From Platanthera guangdongensis (taxonomy: Eukaryota > Streptophyta > Magnoliopsida > Asparagales > Orchidaceae), in assembly GCA_039583875.1 (NCBI GenBank), contig CM077161.1, forward strand, positions 60,827,885-60,891,884: a DNA stretch of 64,000 bases, read 5' to 3'. Shown here in pieces: positions 22,632-34,724 of this stretch (position 1 is its first letter; the number at the start of each line of letters is the position of its first letter). A program made the position numbers and the translations under genes. The notes below the pieces were generated by a model. That model did no database searches. It was not told where the DNA came from and saw only the letters and a list, made by a program, of their open reading frames with translations.

Positions 22632-22847
22632 TATTCGATTTATTGATCACAATATCCTAGATTTGAAGAAGGCCAACAAGTCACTGGTATACACAAGATT
22701 GTATTTGATGTATACAATTAGTTCAACGTATTCAGGTTGTTCTCTTGTGAACTGATTTAAGAGGTGGTCAAAGTCACAAAGTCAGATGGACTCATGACAG
22801 GATGCTAACAGAGCAGAAATATGGCTAAGTCCAAAAGCATTGAGTGA

Positions 22848-23380
22848 AGGCAGTTCACTTAAAACCAAGAGGCTAAAAGCGTCAACTGATGCTCAGGCAT
22901 TCAAAGCCTCATTTTTATCAAAGCAGAAATCCGGTTAAGTCCAGGAGCTTTGAATGAAGGCAATTCACTCAATGCCTAGAATTAAAAGCATCGACAAGAC
23001 AACATGCAGTCAAAGACACAGGGTTGCTGTCAAAGAAATCTGTCTAAGTCCAGAAGCATTGAGTGAAGGTAGTTCACTCAACACCTCCTCAACTGACAAT
23101 TCTGCTAAGAACAGAAGCATTGAGTGAAGACAGGACACTCAATGCCTCATCAAGAAAACAGGCTAGTATAAAGCCTTGAGTGAAGAAGCCTCACTCAACT
23201 CCTTCATGCAGAATAGTTCGACTAAGTCAAGATGCGTCGAGTGATGAAGGTTCACTCGACGCCTAAGTTGTTAGACCAGAATTGTCTACATTAGTTGAGT
23301 GATAAATGATCACTCAATGCACTCAATGCCACCAGCCAGAATTCAGCTCAGTACCAGTTCGTTAAGTGACAAAGCTTCAC
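22848..23380. repeat. Palindromic array in element A U3
   Basis: Repeated units of type CATTGAGTGAAG-n-AGTTCACTCAATGCC, each able to pair AGTGAA with TTCACT. A variant with GCGTCGAGTGA ... TTCACTCGACGCC is at 23234-23263. Confidence 0.75.
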
Positions 23381-24005
23381 TCAACACCCAAGTAGAATTA
23401 TTAGAATTTTGGCTATGTCCACAGGTTCTGAGTCATGCTGACGTCAACAGAAATTCAAATAATGCGGCATCGTCTTGCGATAAGACAAAAGACAACGCTT
23501 GCTTTTAGTACAGTTGTGATACAAAAATGAGGATTTGCAGCTAGCAAATCTAATGGACCATACTGCTTAGAGAGTTGTTGGATTGTGGACTATACATATT
23601 TAGAGTTCCGAGGAAAAGGAACTCAACTATTGGAAAAATATTTTTGAGCCCCATCTTCTTCCTCTCGACAAAGTTACGGAGCTTCAAGAAAAACTCTCTC
23701 ATTGTTGTTCTGAAGTTTAACCAGGTATCTGCTGATAGTCTCATATTCAACAGCTAAGTTCAGGAGGACTTCTTCCTGAGTGGTTTCACGGCATAAGCAG
23801 AATATTCGTGAAGATCCATTCTTTGTGTTGTGAAAAGTAAAGGATTGAGTATTCTCAATTCAAGAAGAGACCGACTCAGAGATCATTTCTTTGGAGTCAA
23901 AACATCAACAATAAATAACATTTCTTTTGTAGGATCTTAGCCAATCTGAGTTGTAAGCCTTTTCTATAAAGGTTGAGTATAGGATCCTTCTGTTGATCTA
24001 AGGTA

Positions 24006-24010
24006 GGGCA
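24006..24010. repeat. Target-site duplication (left) of T2
   Basis: gggca, repeated at 32846-32850. Confidence 0.9.
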
Positions 24011-25986
24011 TGTAACGCCCCGAAAATTGTATTTGAGTCGGTCACGTAAAAAGGGATTTTTGGTGCCTGTATAGGGGTACACAGCCTAGGACATGGGCAT
24101 GTCCAAGGTCGTGTCTAACTAGTGTTTTGGCCGATTTCATCCCGAGAAGGACACGGCCAGGAACACGGCTGCATGACACGGGCGTGTCCTTTGACATGGG
24201 CGTGTGCCTACCCATGTCAGTACCCGTGTTCAGTTGGGTCGTGTCGGTTGGCGTGGCGGTTATGCGTGACACGCCCCCGGTCACGGGCGTGTCGAGAGAC
24301 CCAACACGGGCGTGTCAGGTGGGACACGGGCGTGTCTGAGCCCGTGTGAGTCTCTGTGTTTGACGATCGTGCCTGGAACTAGGCACACGGCCTGGGACAC
24401 GGTCGTGTGCCAAGCTGTGTTTGGCCGGGGTTTGGAGATTCTTGAGCGGATCTGAGCCGTTCGTTTTCTTTAAATAAGATCCAACGACCCAAATGGTTTC
24501 TGCTCTGTTAAGGCGGGGAATAGGGGAGTTAATCCTTCATTTCTCTCCAAGGCTTTCTCTTTCCAAGGTGTTAGAGAGAGGAGGAAGAAGAAGGAGGATT
24601 TCGGCCGCCAGCGGAGCATCAGAGCACCGTTTTGAGATCTGAGAACGGATCCGTGGAGGAAAGTTCGTTACGAAGAGTTCTGTCCGTGTAGTTTTTCCAT
24701 GGCGCCAAAGCAGACTACAAGGGTAACGATTCTCTACTTGAGCATGTGAAGCTATTTCTTTCTGCATAGGGAATCCCGCTCCCGCAAGTGTGCGGTGAGT
24801 GCATGGTGTTCCTTGGGGTTGATGTGAATAGTCCCCCTTGTGTTACATATAGAGTCCGGAATCGAAGTACGGGCATAGGCATTGTGTGTGAAGCATACCC
24901 GGACGTGTATTGTCTGGATCGGTGATGTTGCATTTGATATGTTTTGCCGGAGAAGACTCCGTGCTTTGGGTTTTCGGGTTTCTACGCGGTAGATTGCAGC
25001 AGGGATCCTTGGAGGTTAGCTCCAAGGCGCAACCAGAAAACTGAGCGAAATCGTTGTTCTGCTAACTTGGCGATCTGGGAACTGGCCTTGAACATAACCG
25101 GGTTATGTGATTGTTTGGAAAATGTTGGGATCCGAGAGAAGCTTGGCTCATGCGTACGTATTAATGTGAACTATGCGGTTGAGCAACGTGCAAGTGGAAT
25201 TGGACCTGGGCTATGTGGTTCGGTGCGAGAGACCCGAAAAGGGGACTGGTCGTTGGCATAGTCGGGAGCCTTAGACTAGTCAGGGTAAAAAGGGTTAAAA
25301 TGCTCATGTTGTTGCCATCCTGGGGGTGGTGGTGAAGACGGTGAAATGTCAGGATTCACCGTTAATGTGCCCTGAGTGCACGGGGTGTTTGGCCGCGCGA
25401 GCCTACACCTGTGGTGAAATATATAGTTGCACTTTATTGTTTAGCTGGGCTAATGAATTGCAGGGAAGGAGCACCGCCGGCCCGACCTAGGAGCGGGGTC
25501 GTTATAATTTGGTCGGCTTTTGGCTGACTGTTTCTTTGTTTGCCACCGTGCGGTGGAATGTGCTTGCAGGAGCTGCGGAGCCGAGTACCAAATAGCGGGC
25601 TGGAGCCCATGTTGATGTGCTGGCCCTAGAAGGCCATAAAGAATAGTTGTACTTTACTTTTGTCATGTGTGGCCGGCCTGCGAGCCGATGTATGGAAAAC
25701 ACTATTTATTAAGTGAACTATTGTAAGACCATAAGGCCATGTACCCTTTCAGTGTATTTTGGGTTTCATTCGAGTAGTGTGGTTGTGGACATAAATGTTT
25801 ATTGGATTTAAGTTTTGGGTTCTTTCAACTTTAGAAGCTTCCGCTAGAATGTTCTGTGTAGGACGAGTAGTCTTAATTGGATAGTTTGAATATTCTTATG
25901 TAACCCTTCCGACTGTCTGTGGTATATGGCATCGGGTTCCAGCTGGACATTCTGCTATATGTCATGTGACGGATGGGGGTGTTACA
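24011..25986 (+). repeat. T2 5' LTR
   Basis: U3 holds a GACACGGGCGTGTC-type array at 24078-24422. A weak TATA-like TTTAAATAAG lies near 24469-24479. The rest is without credible genes. Confidence 0.9.
24078..24422. repeat. Palindromic array in T2 U3
   Basis: Copies of GACACGGGCGTGTC, ACACGGCCGTGT and variants in both orientations. The equivalent in the 3' LTR is at 30938-31284. Confidence 0.85.
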
Positions 25987-26208
25987 ATTTGGTATCAGAC
26001 TTCTGGTTATGGCAGGCTTAAATGAATTCGTGGGCGAATTCTTTTAAGGGGTGGTGAGCACATGTGTACGTCATCATTATAACATCAAAAGAACCCATGA
26101 ATGTCCACTTAGGAATGAAAAATACACTTGTTTTGTGGAATCTGAGTGTTCTAATGATTGTTTTTAGCTATTTGTTTGTCGTCTAATCGTGTGTCTTTGC
26201 TACTATAG
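25987..26208 (+). other. T2 leader with primer-binding site
   Basis: The PBS TGGTATCAGAC is at 25990-26000. The leader shares three conserved segments with T1 and ends with CTATAG at 26203-26208, whose TAG is an in-frame stop directly before the conserved gag frame. Confidence 0.75.
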
Positions 26209-27352
26209 GCAGCTAGGAGCGGTGCTGGTCAGTCAGAGCGTTCACAATTAGCGGAAAGTAGTGCACCAAGGGACGTGCCTACAACACCTCCTTCAACGGA
26301 AACCATCAGGATGGTGGCTGGAGCCGTATTTGCAATGATAAATGCCCAACCTGCAGGGCAAATGCATCACGCACCTCCTGCGAATGAGCAAGAACCGGTT
26401 AGGGTGGCAGAGCCGAGAGTGGTGGAGCGCTTAGCTGTTGATCTCGTAGAGCCGAGGAGAGCTATGGAGAAGCAGCTCAAGCATGTAATATGCTTTAATC
26501 ATCCAAGGTTTCACGGGACTGGAATGCCAGCTCAAGCTGAGGACTGGCTCTCTTCGATAAAGAGGGTCTTGATAGCCACATTAACTGAGGAGTGGCAGAA
26601 GACCACCATAATGACCTTTCTTTTGGCGGGGGAAGCGAGGATGTGGTGGGATGAGTTGGAGTTTCATCCTCTAGTGGGAAGGAAACTTGCTGATGTGCCG
26701 ATGGAGGAATTCTCTAGACTATTCTTGGCCAGATACCTACCCTCTGCTCAGAAGTTGGAGATGGAGAATCAGTATCTTTGGCTGACTCAGGGAGCCAGAA
26801 GCGTGGATGAGTACCTCCACGAGTTTACACGGTTGGGTCGGTATGCTGGGGCTATGTTTATGGAAGAGGAGAGGAAGACTAACCGATTTTATGAGGGTCT
26901 TCGCGGCGATCTACAGCTACTACTTGCTTGGCCTAAGGCGCAAGGCTTCCTAGCCTTGGTCAACTCGGCCCGGTCTTTGGAAAAAGTTGTGAAGAAAGTT
27001 CAAGAGAAGAAGGACCCAGGAGAAAAGAAGTCCGAGTTCAAGGTGCCAAATACCAAGTCAAGATTCTGCAGATGGAACAAGAAGCGGAGGACTTCGAACT
27101 CAGCCCCTTCGGCTGATGCGTCGGGGGCAACTACAAGTCAAGTCCCAGGAGCTTGCTACAACTGCGAGAAGACGAGGCATTTTGCTCGTGAGTGTTGGAT
27201 CGGACGTTCAAAGTCCGAGAGGAAGTCTGGAGCGACTTATGAGGAGAAAGGGAAGGCGGTGGAGTCAACCGCATCCCATCATGCTCCAACCCAGCCTAGA
27301 GTCTACAACCTTGATCTGCAAGAGGCCATAAAACAAACTGACGTGGTGACAG
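26209..27352 (+). CDS. T2 gag (exon 1 of gag-pol)
   Basis: An open frame of about 381 residues, from the base after CTATAG to the putative splice donor. It has the RSGAGQSER N-terminal motif shared with T1, then LKHVICFNHPRFHG, AEDWLSSIKR, EARMWWDELE, RSVDEYLHEFTRLGRYA and a knuckle CYNCEKTRHFAREC. The usual Gly before the His is Arg in that knuckle. The first in-frame ATG is internal (TIRMVAG), after the conserved start, so a spliced upstream start is likely. Without splicing, Gag ends four codons into the intron at TAA 27361-27363. Confidence 0.85.
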
Positions 27353-27431
27353 GTATGAGTTAATTTATAACAGATTAACTTTATGTAGTTGTTACCTCTT
27401 TTGTTTGTTTACTTACTATTGTTGATGGTAG
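27353..27431 (+). other. Candidate 79-nt intron at the T2 gag/protease junction
   Basis: GTATGAGT ... TTGATGGTAG, with a T-rich stretch before the acceptor. Splicing joins G|GA in frame, so VVTG continues into [18 protein letters not shown]. The position and reading phase are identical to the candidate in T1, while the intron sequences differ. This is what a conserved intron looks like. RNA evidence is not available here. Confidence 0.68.
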
Positions 27432-30400
27432 GATTTGTGTTGATATTTGAGGTTCCGGCGAGAGCCCTGTTTGATACGGGAGCATCGCATTCCTTCTTGT
27501 CCGAAAAATTCATATCACGCATCGGAGTTCCATCCTTGAAGGTAAAAGACAAGTTGGATGTGTTGTTGCCCAATGAGTGCTCAATGTGCGCGAATAAGAT
27601 CTGCGTGGTGAAGATTCGGATTGGAGACCAGGATTTAATTTGTGAGTGTTGATTCTACCGTTAGTATAATTCGACGTAATCTTCGGTATGGATTGTCTCT
27701 CGGAGCAGGGTGCATGCATTGATTGCAACTGTAAGGAAGTTAGGTTGGGTCTGAACACTGATCGGGAAACTACTTTTGCGGGCATGAAGGGGTCAGGTAA
27801 GATTTTGATGTCGGCTCTTCAAGTGTTTAAGGCAGTTCGGTCTGGGGCAGAGCTGTTTGTCACATTAGTGCAGACTTCGATGCCTAAGCCAAGTCTTGGC
27901 AGTATCCCAGTTGTGTCTGAGTATCCCGATGTGTTCTCAGATGATCTCCCAGGAGCCCCTCCTCAGCGGGAGATTGATTTTACCATTGAGCTGGTACCGG
28001 GTGCCAAACCGGTGTCACGCTCTTCATATTGGATAGCGCCAAGAGAGATGGCAGAGTTGAAGGTGCAACTGCAAGAGTTGCTAGAGCAAGGTTATGTGCG
28101 TCCAAGTTCGTCGCCTTGGAGCGCACCAGTTCTCTTTGTTAAGAAGAAAGATGCGAGCTTGCGGATTTGTATCGACTACCGGGAATTGAACAAGCTTACG
28201 AAAAAGAATAGGTATCCGATTCCGAGGATTGACGATCTATTTGATCAGTTGGTTGGGTCAACGGTGTATTTGAAGTTAGATCTGAAGTCCGGGTACTACC
28301 AGTTGAGGATAAGGGAGAGCGACATCCCAAAGACAGCATTCAGTACACGGTTTGGGCATTACGAGTTCCCGGTCATGCCGTTTGGGTTGACGAATGCGCC
28401 ATCCATGTTTATGGATCTGATGAACAAGATGTTCAGAGAGTACCTGGATGATTTCATAAAAGTATTTATCGATGATATCCTAGTGTACTCGCAGTGCGAG
28501 GAGGATCACTACAATCATCTACACATGGTGTTGGAGACGTTGAGAAAGAATCAGTTGTATGCTAAGTTCTCCAAGTGTGAATTCTGGTTATCCTCAAAAG
28601 CGTTCCTTGGTCATGTTGTCAGTGGATTAGGGATAGCTGTGGATTCGGCGAAGATAGTGGCGATACGAGAGTGGCCTGCTTTGAGTACAGTGGCAGAGGT
28701 CCGAAGTTTTTTGTGGCTTACTGGCTACTATAGGTGCTTCGTAGAGAACTTTTCGCGGATAGCACTTCCACTCACGATGTTGACAAGGAAGGATCAGAAG
28801 TTTGTGTGGTCTCCAGTGTGCGAACAGGCTTTTGAAGAGTTGAAGAGGCGGTTGACCACAGCGCCTATTTTATGTTCGCCAAGTGGAACCGAAGGGTTCG
28901 AGATCTATAGTGATGCTTCGGGCAGTAGTTTGGGCTGTGTTCTGCTACAGCATGGGAGAGTGATAGCCTATGGTTCACGACAATTGAAGGCTTACGAGAG
29001 AAATTATCCGGTCCATGACTTAGAGTAAGCGGCCGTGATATTTGCTCTAAAGCTTTGGAGGCACTACCTGTACGGTGTGAAGGTCGATATTTACATCGAT
29101 CATAAGAGCTTGAAGTACTTGTTGGACCAAAAGGATCTGAACATGAGGCAGCGGAGGTGGATGGAGTTCTTAGGGGACTACACCTTCAAGATACATTATG
29201 TGCCTAGGAAGGGAAATGCAGTGGCGGATGCGTTGAGTCGTAAGATTCCCACACAGGCCAACTGGTTATCGGTACATGATGAGAGATTGGTCCATGAGTT
29301 GGAGGCTTTGGAGATATCTTGTGTCGACGAGCAGTCTAGTGCTGAGGCGAAACTATTTTGGACAGAGGTGCAGTGTGACCTAGCTGATAGAGTTCGGCGG
29401 GCTTTGGTTCAGGATAACAACATGAAGTAGATCTTGGATGAATCATTGGATGGGTCAAATTCCCAGTTTGCTGTTGAGGATGGGTTACTAAGGAAGGACG
29501 GTCGCATATGCATTCCTAGTGCGGATAATCTTCGGGAGGAGTTGATGTATGAGTCTCATCATACCAAGTACTCAATCCACTCGGGAAGCACGAAGATTTA
29601 TAGAGTCATGAAGAAATTATTCTGGTTGCCAGGATTGAAGAAGGATGTAGCATTTTATGTGGCCAAGTGCCGTACTTGTGCATTAGTGAAGGCGGAATGC
29701 CAAAAGCACGGAGGTTTCTTGAAGCCCCTACCTATCCCAGAATGGAAATTCGATGACACATCTATGTATTTTGTGCACGGTTTGCCGAAGTCACAGAAGG
29801 GAAATGACGTCATTTTGGTGGTCGTAGATAGGTTGACAAAGGTGTCACACTTTATTCCGAACAGGAAGGAGGATCCGGTGGAAAAGTTAGCCAAACTCTA
29901 CGTGGATAATATTATATGGTTGCATGGTGTGCCCCGCAGTATTGTTAGTGACCGAGATGGACACTTTACGTCAAAGGATTAGAGATTGGTGCATAGTATG
30001 TTGGGAACTAAGCTGAGTTTCAGCACAGCCTTTCATCCACAAACGGATGGTCAGACCGAGAGGGTCAACAGGACTATGGAGGACATGCTTCGTATGTGCG
30101 TCCTAGATTTCGGAAAGCATTGGGAGGAACACCTGTATATGGTGGAGTTTGCATATAACAACAGCTTCCAGGCGAGCATTGGTATGGCGCCTTTCGAAGC
30201 CTTGTACGGGAGGAAGTGTGGTATGCCATTGTCTTGGTTGGAGGCAGGCGAATCGAAGATGTATAAACGTCAAGCGGTGGAAGACGCCACTTCAATGGTG
30301 CGTACAATTCAGGAAAGGTTGAAGATCGCTCAGGATAGACAGTCAAAGTACTATAACGCCAAGCATAGGAATATGGAGTTCAGTGTTGGCGACATGGTGT

Positions 30401-30816
30401 ATCTAAAAATCAAGCCGTTCAAGGGTGTATCGCGGGTTCGACGCTTGAAGAAGCTGAGTCCTAGATACCTTGGACCATTTGAAATCCTGGAGCGTGTTGG
30501 CGAGGCGGCGTATAGATTGAAGCTGTCGGTGGAGTTGAGTGGGCTACATGATGTGTTCCACGTGTCGGTGTTGCGTAAGGCAGTGCAAGAGCCTTCGCAG
30601 ATCATTGCGGACAATCAAGTACCGGTTGATTATGAGTTGACAACAAGGGTCAAGCCGGTACGTATTGAAGATGTTGCAGTCAAATGACTCCGCAACAAGG
30701 AGGTCCGGATGGTTAAAGTCCGTTGGGATAACTGCGGATGGGAGGAGCTTTCTTGGGAGCGAGAGCAAGCTATGTTGGAGGAATATCCCGAGTTATTCCA
30801 TTCAAGTAACATTTAA
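27432..30816 (+). pseudogene. T2 pol: protease, RT, RNase H, integrase, chromodomain
   Basis: Protease [11 protein letters not shown] comes soon after the acceptor. A frame change lies between ~27640 and 27688 (TGA at 27650). [36 protein letters not shown] and intact catalytic FIDD in [10 protein letters not shown]. RNase [11 protein letters not shown] and [10 protein letters not shown]. Integrase: zinc site, SMYFVHGLP where T1 has SMDFVHGL (the first catalytic Asp is Tyr here), IVSDRDGHF and HPQTDGQTE. The chromodomain is at the end (RNKEVRMVKVRW ... ELSWERE). Stops: TAA 29026-29028, TAG 29428-29430 (CAG expected), TAG 29980-29982 (TGG expected) and TGA 30685-30687 (CGA expected). The final TAA is at 30814. 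Confidence 0.88.
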
Positions 30817-30858
30817 TTTTGTGTACCTTTTACTTAATTTCGGGACGAAATTCCTTAA

Positions 30859-30870
30859 GTGGGGGAGATT
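30859..30870 (+). other. T2 polypurine tract
   Basis: gtgggggagatt directly abuts the TGTAATGCCCC start of the 3' LTR. Confidence 0.85.
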
Positions 30871-32845
30871 TGTAATGCCCCGAAAATTGTATTTGTGTCG
30901 GTCGCGTAAAAAGGGATTTTTGGTGCCTGTATAGGGGTACACGACCTAGGATACAGGCGTGTCCAAGGCCGTGTCTGACTGGTGTTTTGGCCGATTTCAT
31001 CCCGAGAAGGACACGGCCAGGAACACGGCTGCATGACATGGGTGTGTCCTTTGACACGGGCGTGTGCCTACCCGTGTCAGTACCCGTTTTCAATTGGGTC
31101 ATGTTGGTTGGCGTGGCGGTTATGCGTGACACGCCCCCGGTCACGGGCGTGTCGAGAGACCCAACACGGGCGTGTCAGGTGGGACACGGGCGTGTCTGAG
31201 CCCGTGTGAGTCTCTGTGTTCGATGATTGTTCCTGGATCGAGGCACACGGCCTGGGACACGGCCGTGTGCCAAGCCGTGTTCGGCCCAGGTTTGGAGATT
31301 TTTGAGCGGATCTAAGCCGTTCGTTTTCTTTAAATAAGATCCAATGGCCCAGATGGTTTCCTACTCTGTTAAGGCCGGGAATAGGGGAGTTAATCCTTCA
31401 TTTCTCTCCAAGGCTTTCTCTTTCCAAGGTGTTAGAGAGAGGAGGAAGAAGAAGGAGGATTTCGGCCGCCAGCGGAGCATCAGAGCACCATTTTGAGATC
31501 TGAGAACGGATCCGTGGAGGAAAGTTCGTTACGAAGAGTTCTGTCTGTGTAGTTTTTCCATGGCGCCAAAGCGGACTACAAGGGTAACGATTCTCTACTT
31601 GAGCATGTGAAGCTCTTTACTTCTGCATAGGGAATCTCGCTCCCGTGAGTGTGCGTTGAGTGCGTGGTGTTCCTTGGGGTTGATGTGAATAGTCCCATTG
31701 TGTTGCATATAGAGTCCAGAATCTAAGTACGGGCATATGCATTGTGTGTGAAGCCTACCCGGACGTGTATTTTCTGGATCGGTGATGTTGCATTTGATAT
31801 GTTTTGCCGGAGAAGACTCCGTGCTTTGGGTTTTCGGGTTTCTACGCGGTAGATTGCAGCAGGGATCCTTAGAGGTTAGCTCCAAGGCGCACCCGGAAAA
31901 CTGAGCGGAATCGTTGTTCTGCTAACTTGGCTGTCTGGGAACCGGCCTTGAACATAACTTGGTTATGTGATTGTTTGGAAAATGTTGGGATCCGAGAGAA
32001 TATTGGCTCATGCGTACGTCTTAATGTGAACTACGCGGTTGAGCAACGAGCAAGTAAAATTGGACCTGGGCTATGTGGTTCGTTACGAGAGACCCGAAAA
32101 GGTGACTGGTCGTTGGCATAGTCGGGAGCCTTAGACTAGTCAGGGTCAGAAAGGCTAAAATGCTCATGTTGTTGCCATCCTGGGGTGGTGGTGAAGACGC
32201 TGAAGTGTCAGGATTCACCGTTAATGTTCCCTGAGTGCACGGGGTGTTTGTCCATGCAAGCCTACACCTGTGGCGAAATATATAGTTGCACTTTATTGTT
32301 TAGCTGGGCTAATGAATTCCAGGGAAGGAGCACCGCCGTCCTGACCTAGGGGCGGGGTCGTTATAATTTGGTCGGCTTTTGGCTGACCGTTGCTTTGTTT
32401 GCCACTGTGCGGTGGAATGTTCTTGCAGGTGCTGCGGAGCCGAGTACCAAATAGTGGGCTGAAGCCTATGTTGATGTGCTGGCCCTAGAAGGCCGTAAAG
32501 AATAGTTGTACTTTACTTTTGTCATGTGTGGCCGGCCTGCGAGCCGATGTATGGAAAACACTATTTATTAAGTGAACTATTGTAAGTCCACAAGGTCATG
32601 CACCCTTTCAGTGTATTTTGGGTTTCATTCCAGTAGTGTGGTTGTGGACATTCATGTTTATTGGATTTATGTTTTGGGTTCTTTCAACTTTAAAAGATTC
32701 CGCTAGAATGCTTTGTGTAGGACGAGTAGTCTTAATTGGATAGTTTGAATATTCTTATGTAACCCTTCCGACTGTCTGTGGTATATGGCGTCGGGTTCCA
32801 GCTGGACCTTCTGTTATATGTCATGTGACGGATGGGGGTGTTACA
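30871..32845 (+). repeat. T2 3' LTR
   Basis: Matches 24011-25986 with scattered substitutions and ends GTGTTACA. The U3 array is at 30938-31284. Confidence 0.92.
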
Positions 32846-32850
32846 GGGCA
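32846..32850. repeat. Target-site duplication (right) of T2
   Basis: gggca, matching 24006-24010. Confidence 0.9.
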
Positions 32851-33312
32851 TGTGTTCCTGAGTTGTATGTGAGTTCATTTACTGAGTGTAGGATCCTCTT
32901 GTGGATCTGAGTATAGGGATATCCTGCTAGCCTGAGCTGTAGAACTTTGTCCAAAGTCTGAGGAAGGTAATTTGTGGATCACTGAGCTGTAAGAGCATCA
33001 TTTTCTCTGAGTGGTAGGGCCTTGGGCTTGAGTTAAGACTTGGAGGATTTTGAGAGATCCTGAGGGATCTGTGTTATAAGCTCTTGGAGCCGAGTTTAGA
33101 GAAGTTGGCATGTCTAACACACTATTAGAAAAGTGAGAGGGACAATAAATGTACCCAAACCTTGGGTAACCACTATAAAAATGCGAGTGTTGATTGTGTA
33201 TTCTTGAAAGCTAACATAACACTAAGTCACAACACACCAAATAAGAAGATAGTCAAAAAAGACATATAAACATATTACCCCCCCCCCCCCTTTAGGTTTT
33301 TGCTACTCTTGA

Positions 33313-34706
33313 AACTAAAGAACTTCACTCTCATTACGGGTGGCTTTGATTCCCACTACCCTATGGATCACCATGATCCCCTCCCAGGCACTTATGTCAA
33401 TATGGTCCCCGCACATATCATCCTCTCTTTCCGGCAAAACATCCTTAATACGTACTGGCGGCTGTTGCTGCCCATGACCCCTTGCTCCCGTCATTTTTAG
33501 AAACTCTAGGATGGTGGACGTTGCGTGATATTCCTCCTAGTGGAAGTCACCATATGGCAAACACCACTTTTACCCCTCCTCTTCACCCTCTTCCATTCTC
33601 TCTTCTTCTTCCCCTTCCTTGAGTGATCGCGATCGCTTGCTGTTACGGTGGGAGGGATGGCCTATGGTCCAATCTCTAATCCAGGGGTTGAACTGCCCCA
33701 GACCCCTATACTGATTCTCTCTGCCAAGAAATCCACCTCACTTCCCCTAAACCAGTCCTCCTTACGGTCTCCAAGCTAGCTGAATCTGCGGCTCTAGATA
33801 CCCCAGCCTTTTTTTGCCCATAGAAACCCTATCCTCTGGTCTCGTCTCTCCTTCCTGCCTCCTACTGCTTGCTTCCTACCCAATCCTTCTATTCTCTTGA
33901 ACCCATTCTATCCAGCTTCCTGGAAAATGTCGGGTTTGTTTCCTCTCCATCGATCTTCCTTGTGGCCCTCTCCATTTACTCTTTAAAAGATAAGGGGAGT
34001 CCCTCTTCAGCTCTACCCTAAAGGACCCCTTGTGGATCCCAAGGGTGAAGGCTAGCATCAGGGAATACCCTGGCATATCTTGAACAAAGAGGACCTCTTC
34101 CTGGAACCTATCCAAATAACTCGCCAGCATCTCCTCTGGACCCTGCTTAATTATGAACCGGAACTCAGCTCCCTTCTTTCTCTTCTTCAATGTTGAGAAC
34201 CTCAGTAAGAAGCCACGACGTAGATCCACGAAGTAGTAAATCGATCACCTGGGAAGTTGGTGAAATTAGTCCCTCGCCTTCTCCATGAAGGTGATCGTGA
34301 AGAGTCGGCACTTTAAGTCAGCTGACATCTTCCTGATTGAGACAACATCCTTAAACCACTAGACATGCTCCACTGGATCATTTCTGCCTGTATAGTAAGA
34401 CATCTCCAGCTATCAGAACCCCACTAGAATTGGAGCCGAGATGATCAACTCACTAAAAGGGCTTCCTTCACCTACCGGGCGAGTCGACATATCTCGCAGC
34501 ATGGGTTCTCTAATTCTATCATCACTCGCCTGACCGGGGAATAGCTCTGGCCCGACGAGATCCCTTTCACCATTCTTAGCCGACACTTCCTTCTCGGGCC
34601 TCTGACCCAGTGCATTCTCGCCTTGAGATGGGGACGCAACCACCAGGGTAGAAGGTAATTCCCACTCGCTTCTCGAGGTGAATGCTAGATGTATGGTTTG
34701 TAGAAC
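33313..34706 (-). pseudogene. Element C: degenerate Ty3-type gag region
   Basis: Minus-strand remnant of a gag gene. The part at 34643-34413 ends with SPFSELIISAPILVGF, like the SPFTEEI-SAP segment that opens the capsid domain in many Ty3 Gags. The part at 34229-33876 has FIIKQGPEEMLASYLDRFQEE and AFTLGIHKGSF, the central Retrotrans_gag-type motif. Stops and frame changes separate them, so it is not expressed as a unit. The stretch 33313-33870 shows no recognisable domain. The rest of C presumably lies beyond element A, outside the window. Confidence 0.65.
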
Positions 34707-34723
34707 CTCCCTCTTGACACCAC
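34707..34723 (-). other. Element C primer-binding site
   Basis: On the minus strand TGGTGTCAAGAGGGAGG, a decayed TGGTATCAGAGGGAGG site, one base after the LTR end. Confidence 0.65.
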
Positions 34724-34724
34724 T

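Larger units (their letters stand above)
24011..32845 (+). mobile_element. Tekay/Del-like Ty3 retrotransposon T2, full length
   Basis: 8,835 bp with LTRs of 1,976 and 1,975 bp, both TGTAA(C/T)GCCCCG...GTGTTACA, flanked by gggca. It has an initiator-Met-type PBS, gag, an intron candidate, protease-RT-RNase H-integrase-chromodomain, PPT and LTR. It is a relative of T1 with a clearly different LTR. The frame is interrupted by one frameshift and four stops in pol. The LTRs differ by a few percent by eye, so it is older than the Athila-like insertion. Confidence 0.92.
21995..33312 (+). mobile_element. SIRE-like Ty1 element A, 3' part, interrupted
   Basis: The remnant consists of the 3' end of a third ORF homologous to that of element B, a 3' untranslated part, a PPT and a 3' LTR. 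T1 was inserted in the ORF (right flank gattg) and T2 in the LTR (gggca duplication). The 5' part, including gag and pol, is left of the window. The boundary at 33312 is approximate, placed by comparison with the U5 end of B (GTACCCAAACCTTGG ... ACCACTATAAAA, then a C run). Confidence 0.75.
22632..33312 (+). repeat. Element A 3' LTR, split by T2
   Basis: Two parts, 22632-24010 and 32851-33312, about 1.84 kb in all. The first base pair has decayed (TATTCG for an expected TGTT). The downstream part has repeated GAGTGTAGGATCC/GAGTATAGG boxes and the ACCACTATAAAA segment shared with B. A C run at ~33280 precedes the end. Confidence 0.72.

Noticed and set aside
27389..27652. Separate protease gene of T2 starting inside the gag/protease spacer
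   Set aside because: Its first residues come from the intron candidate. The conserved protein starts only after the acceptor at 27432.
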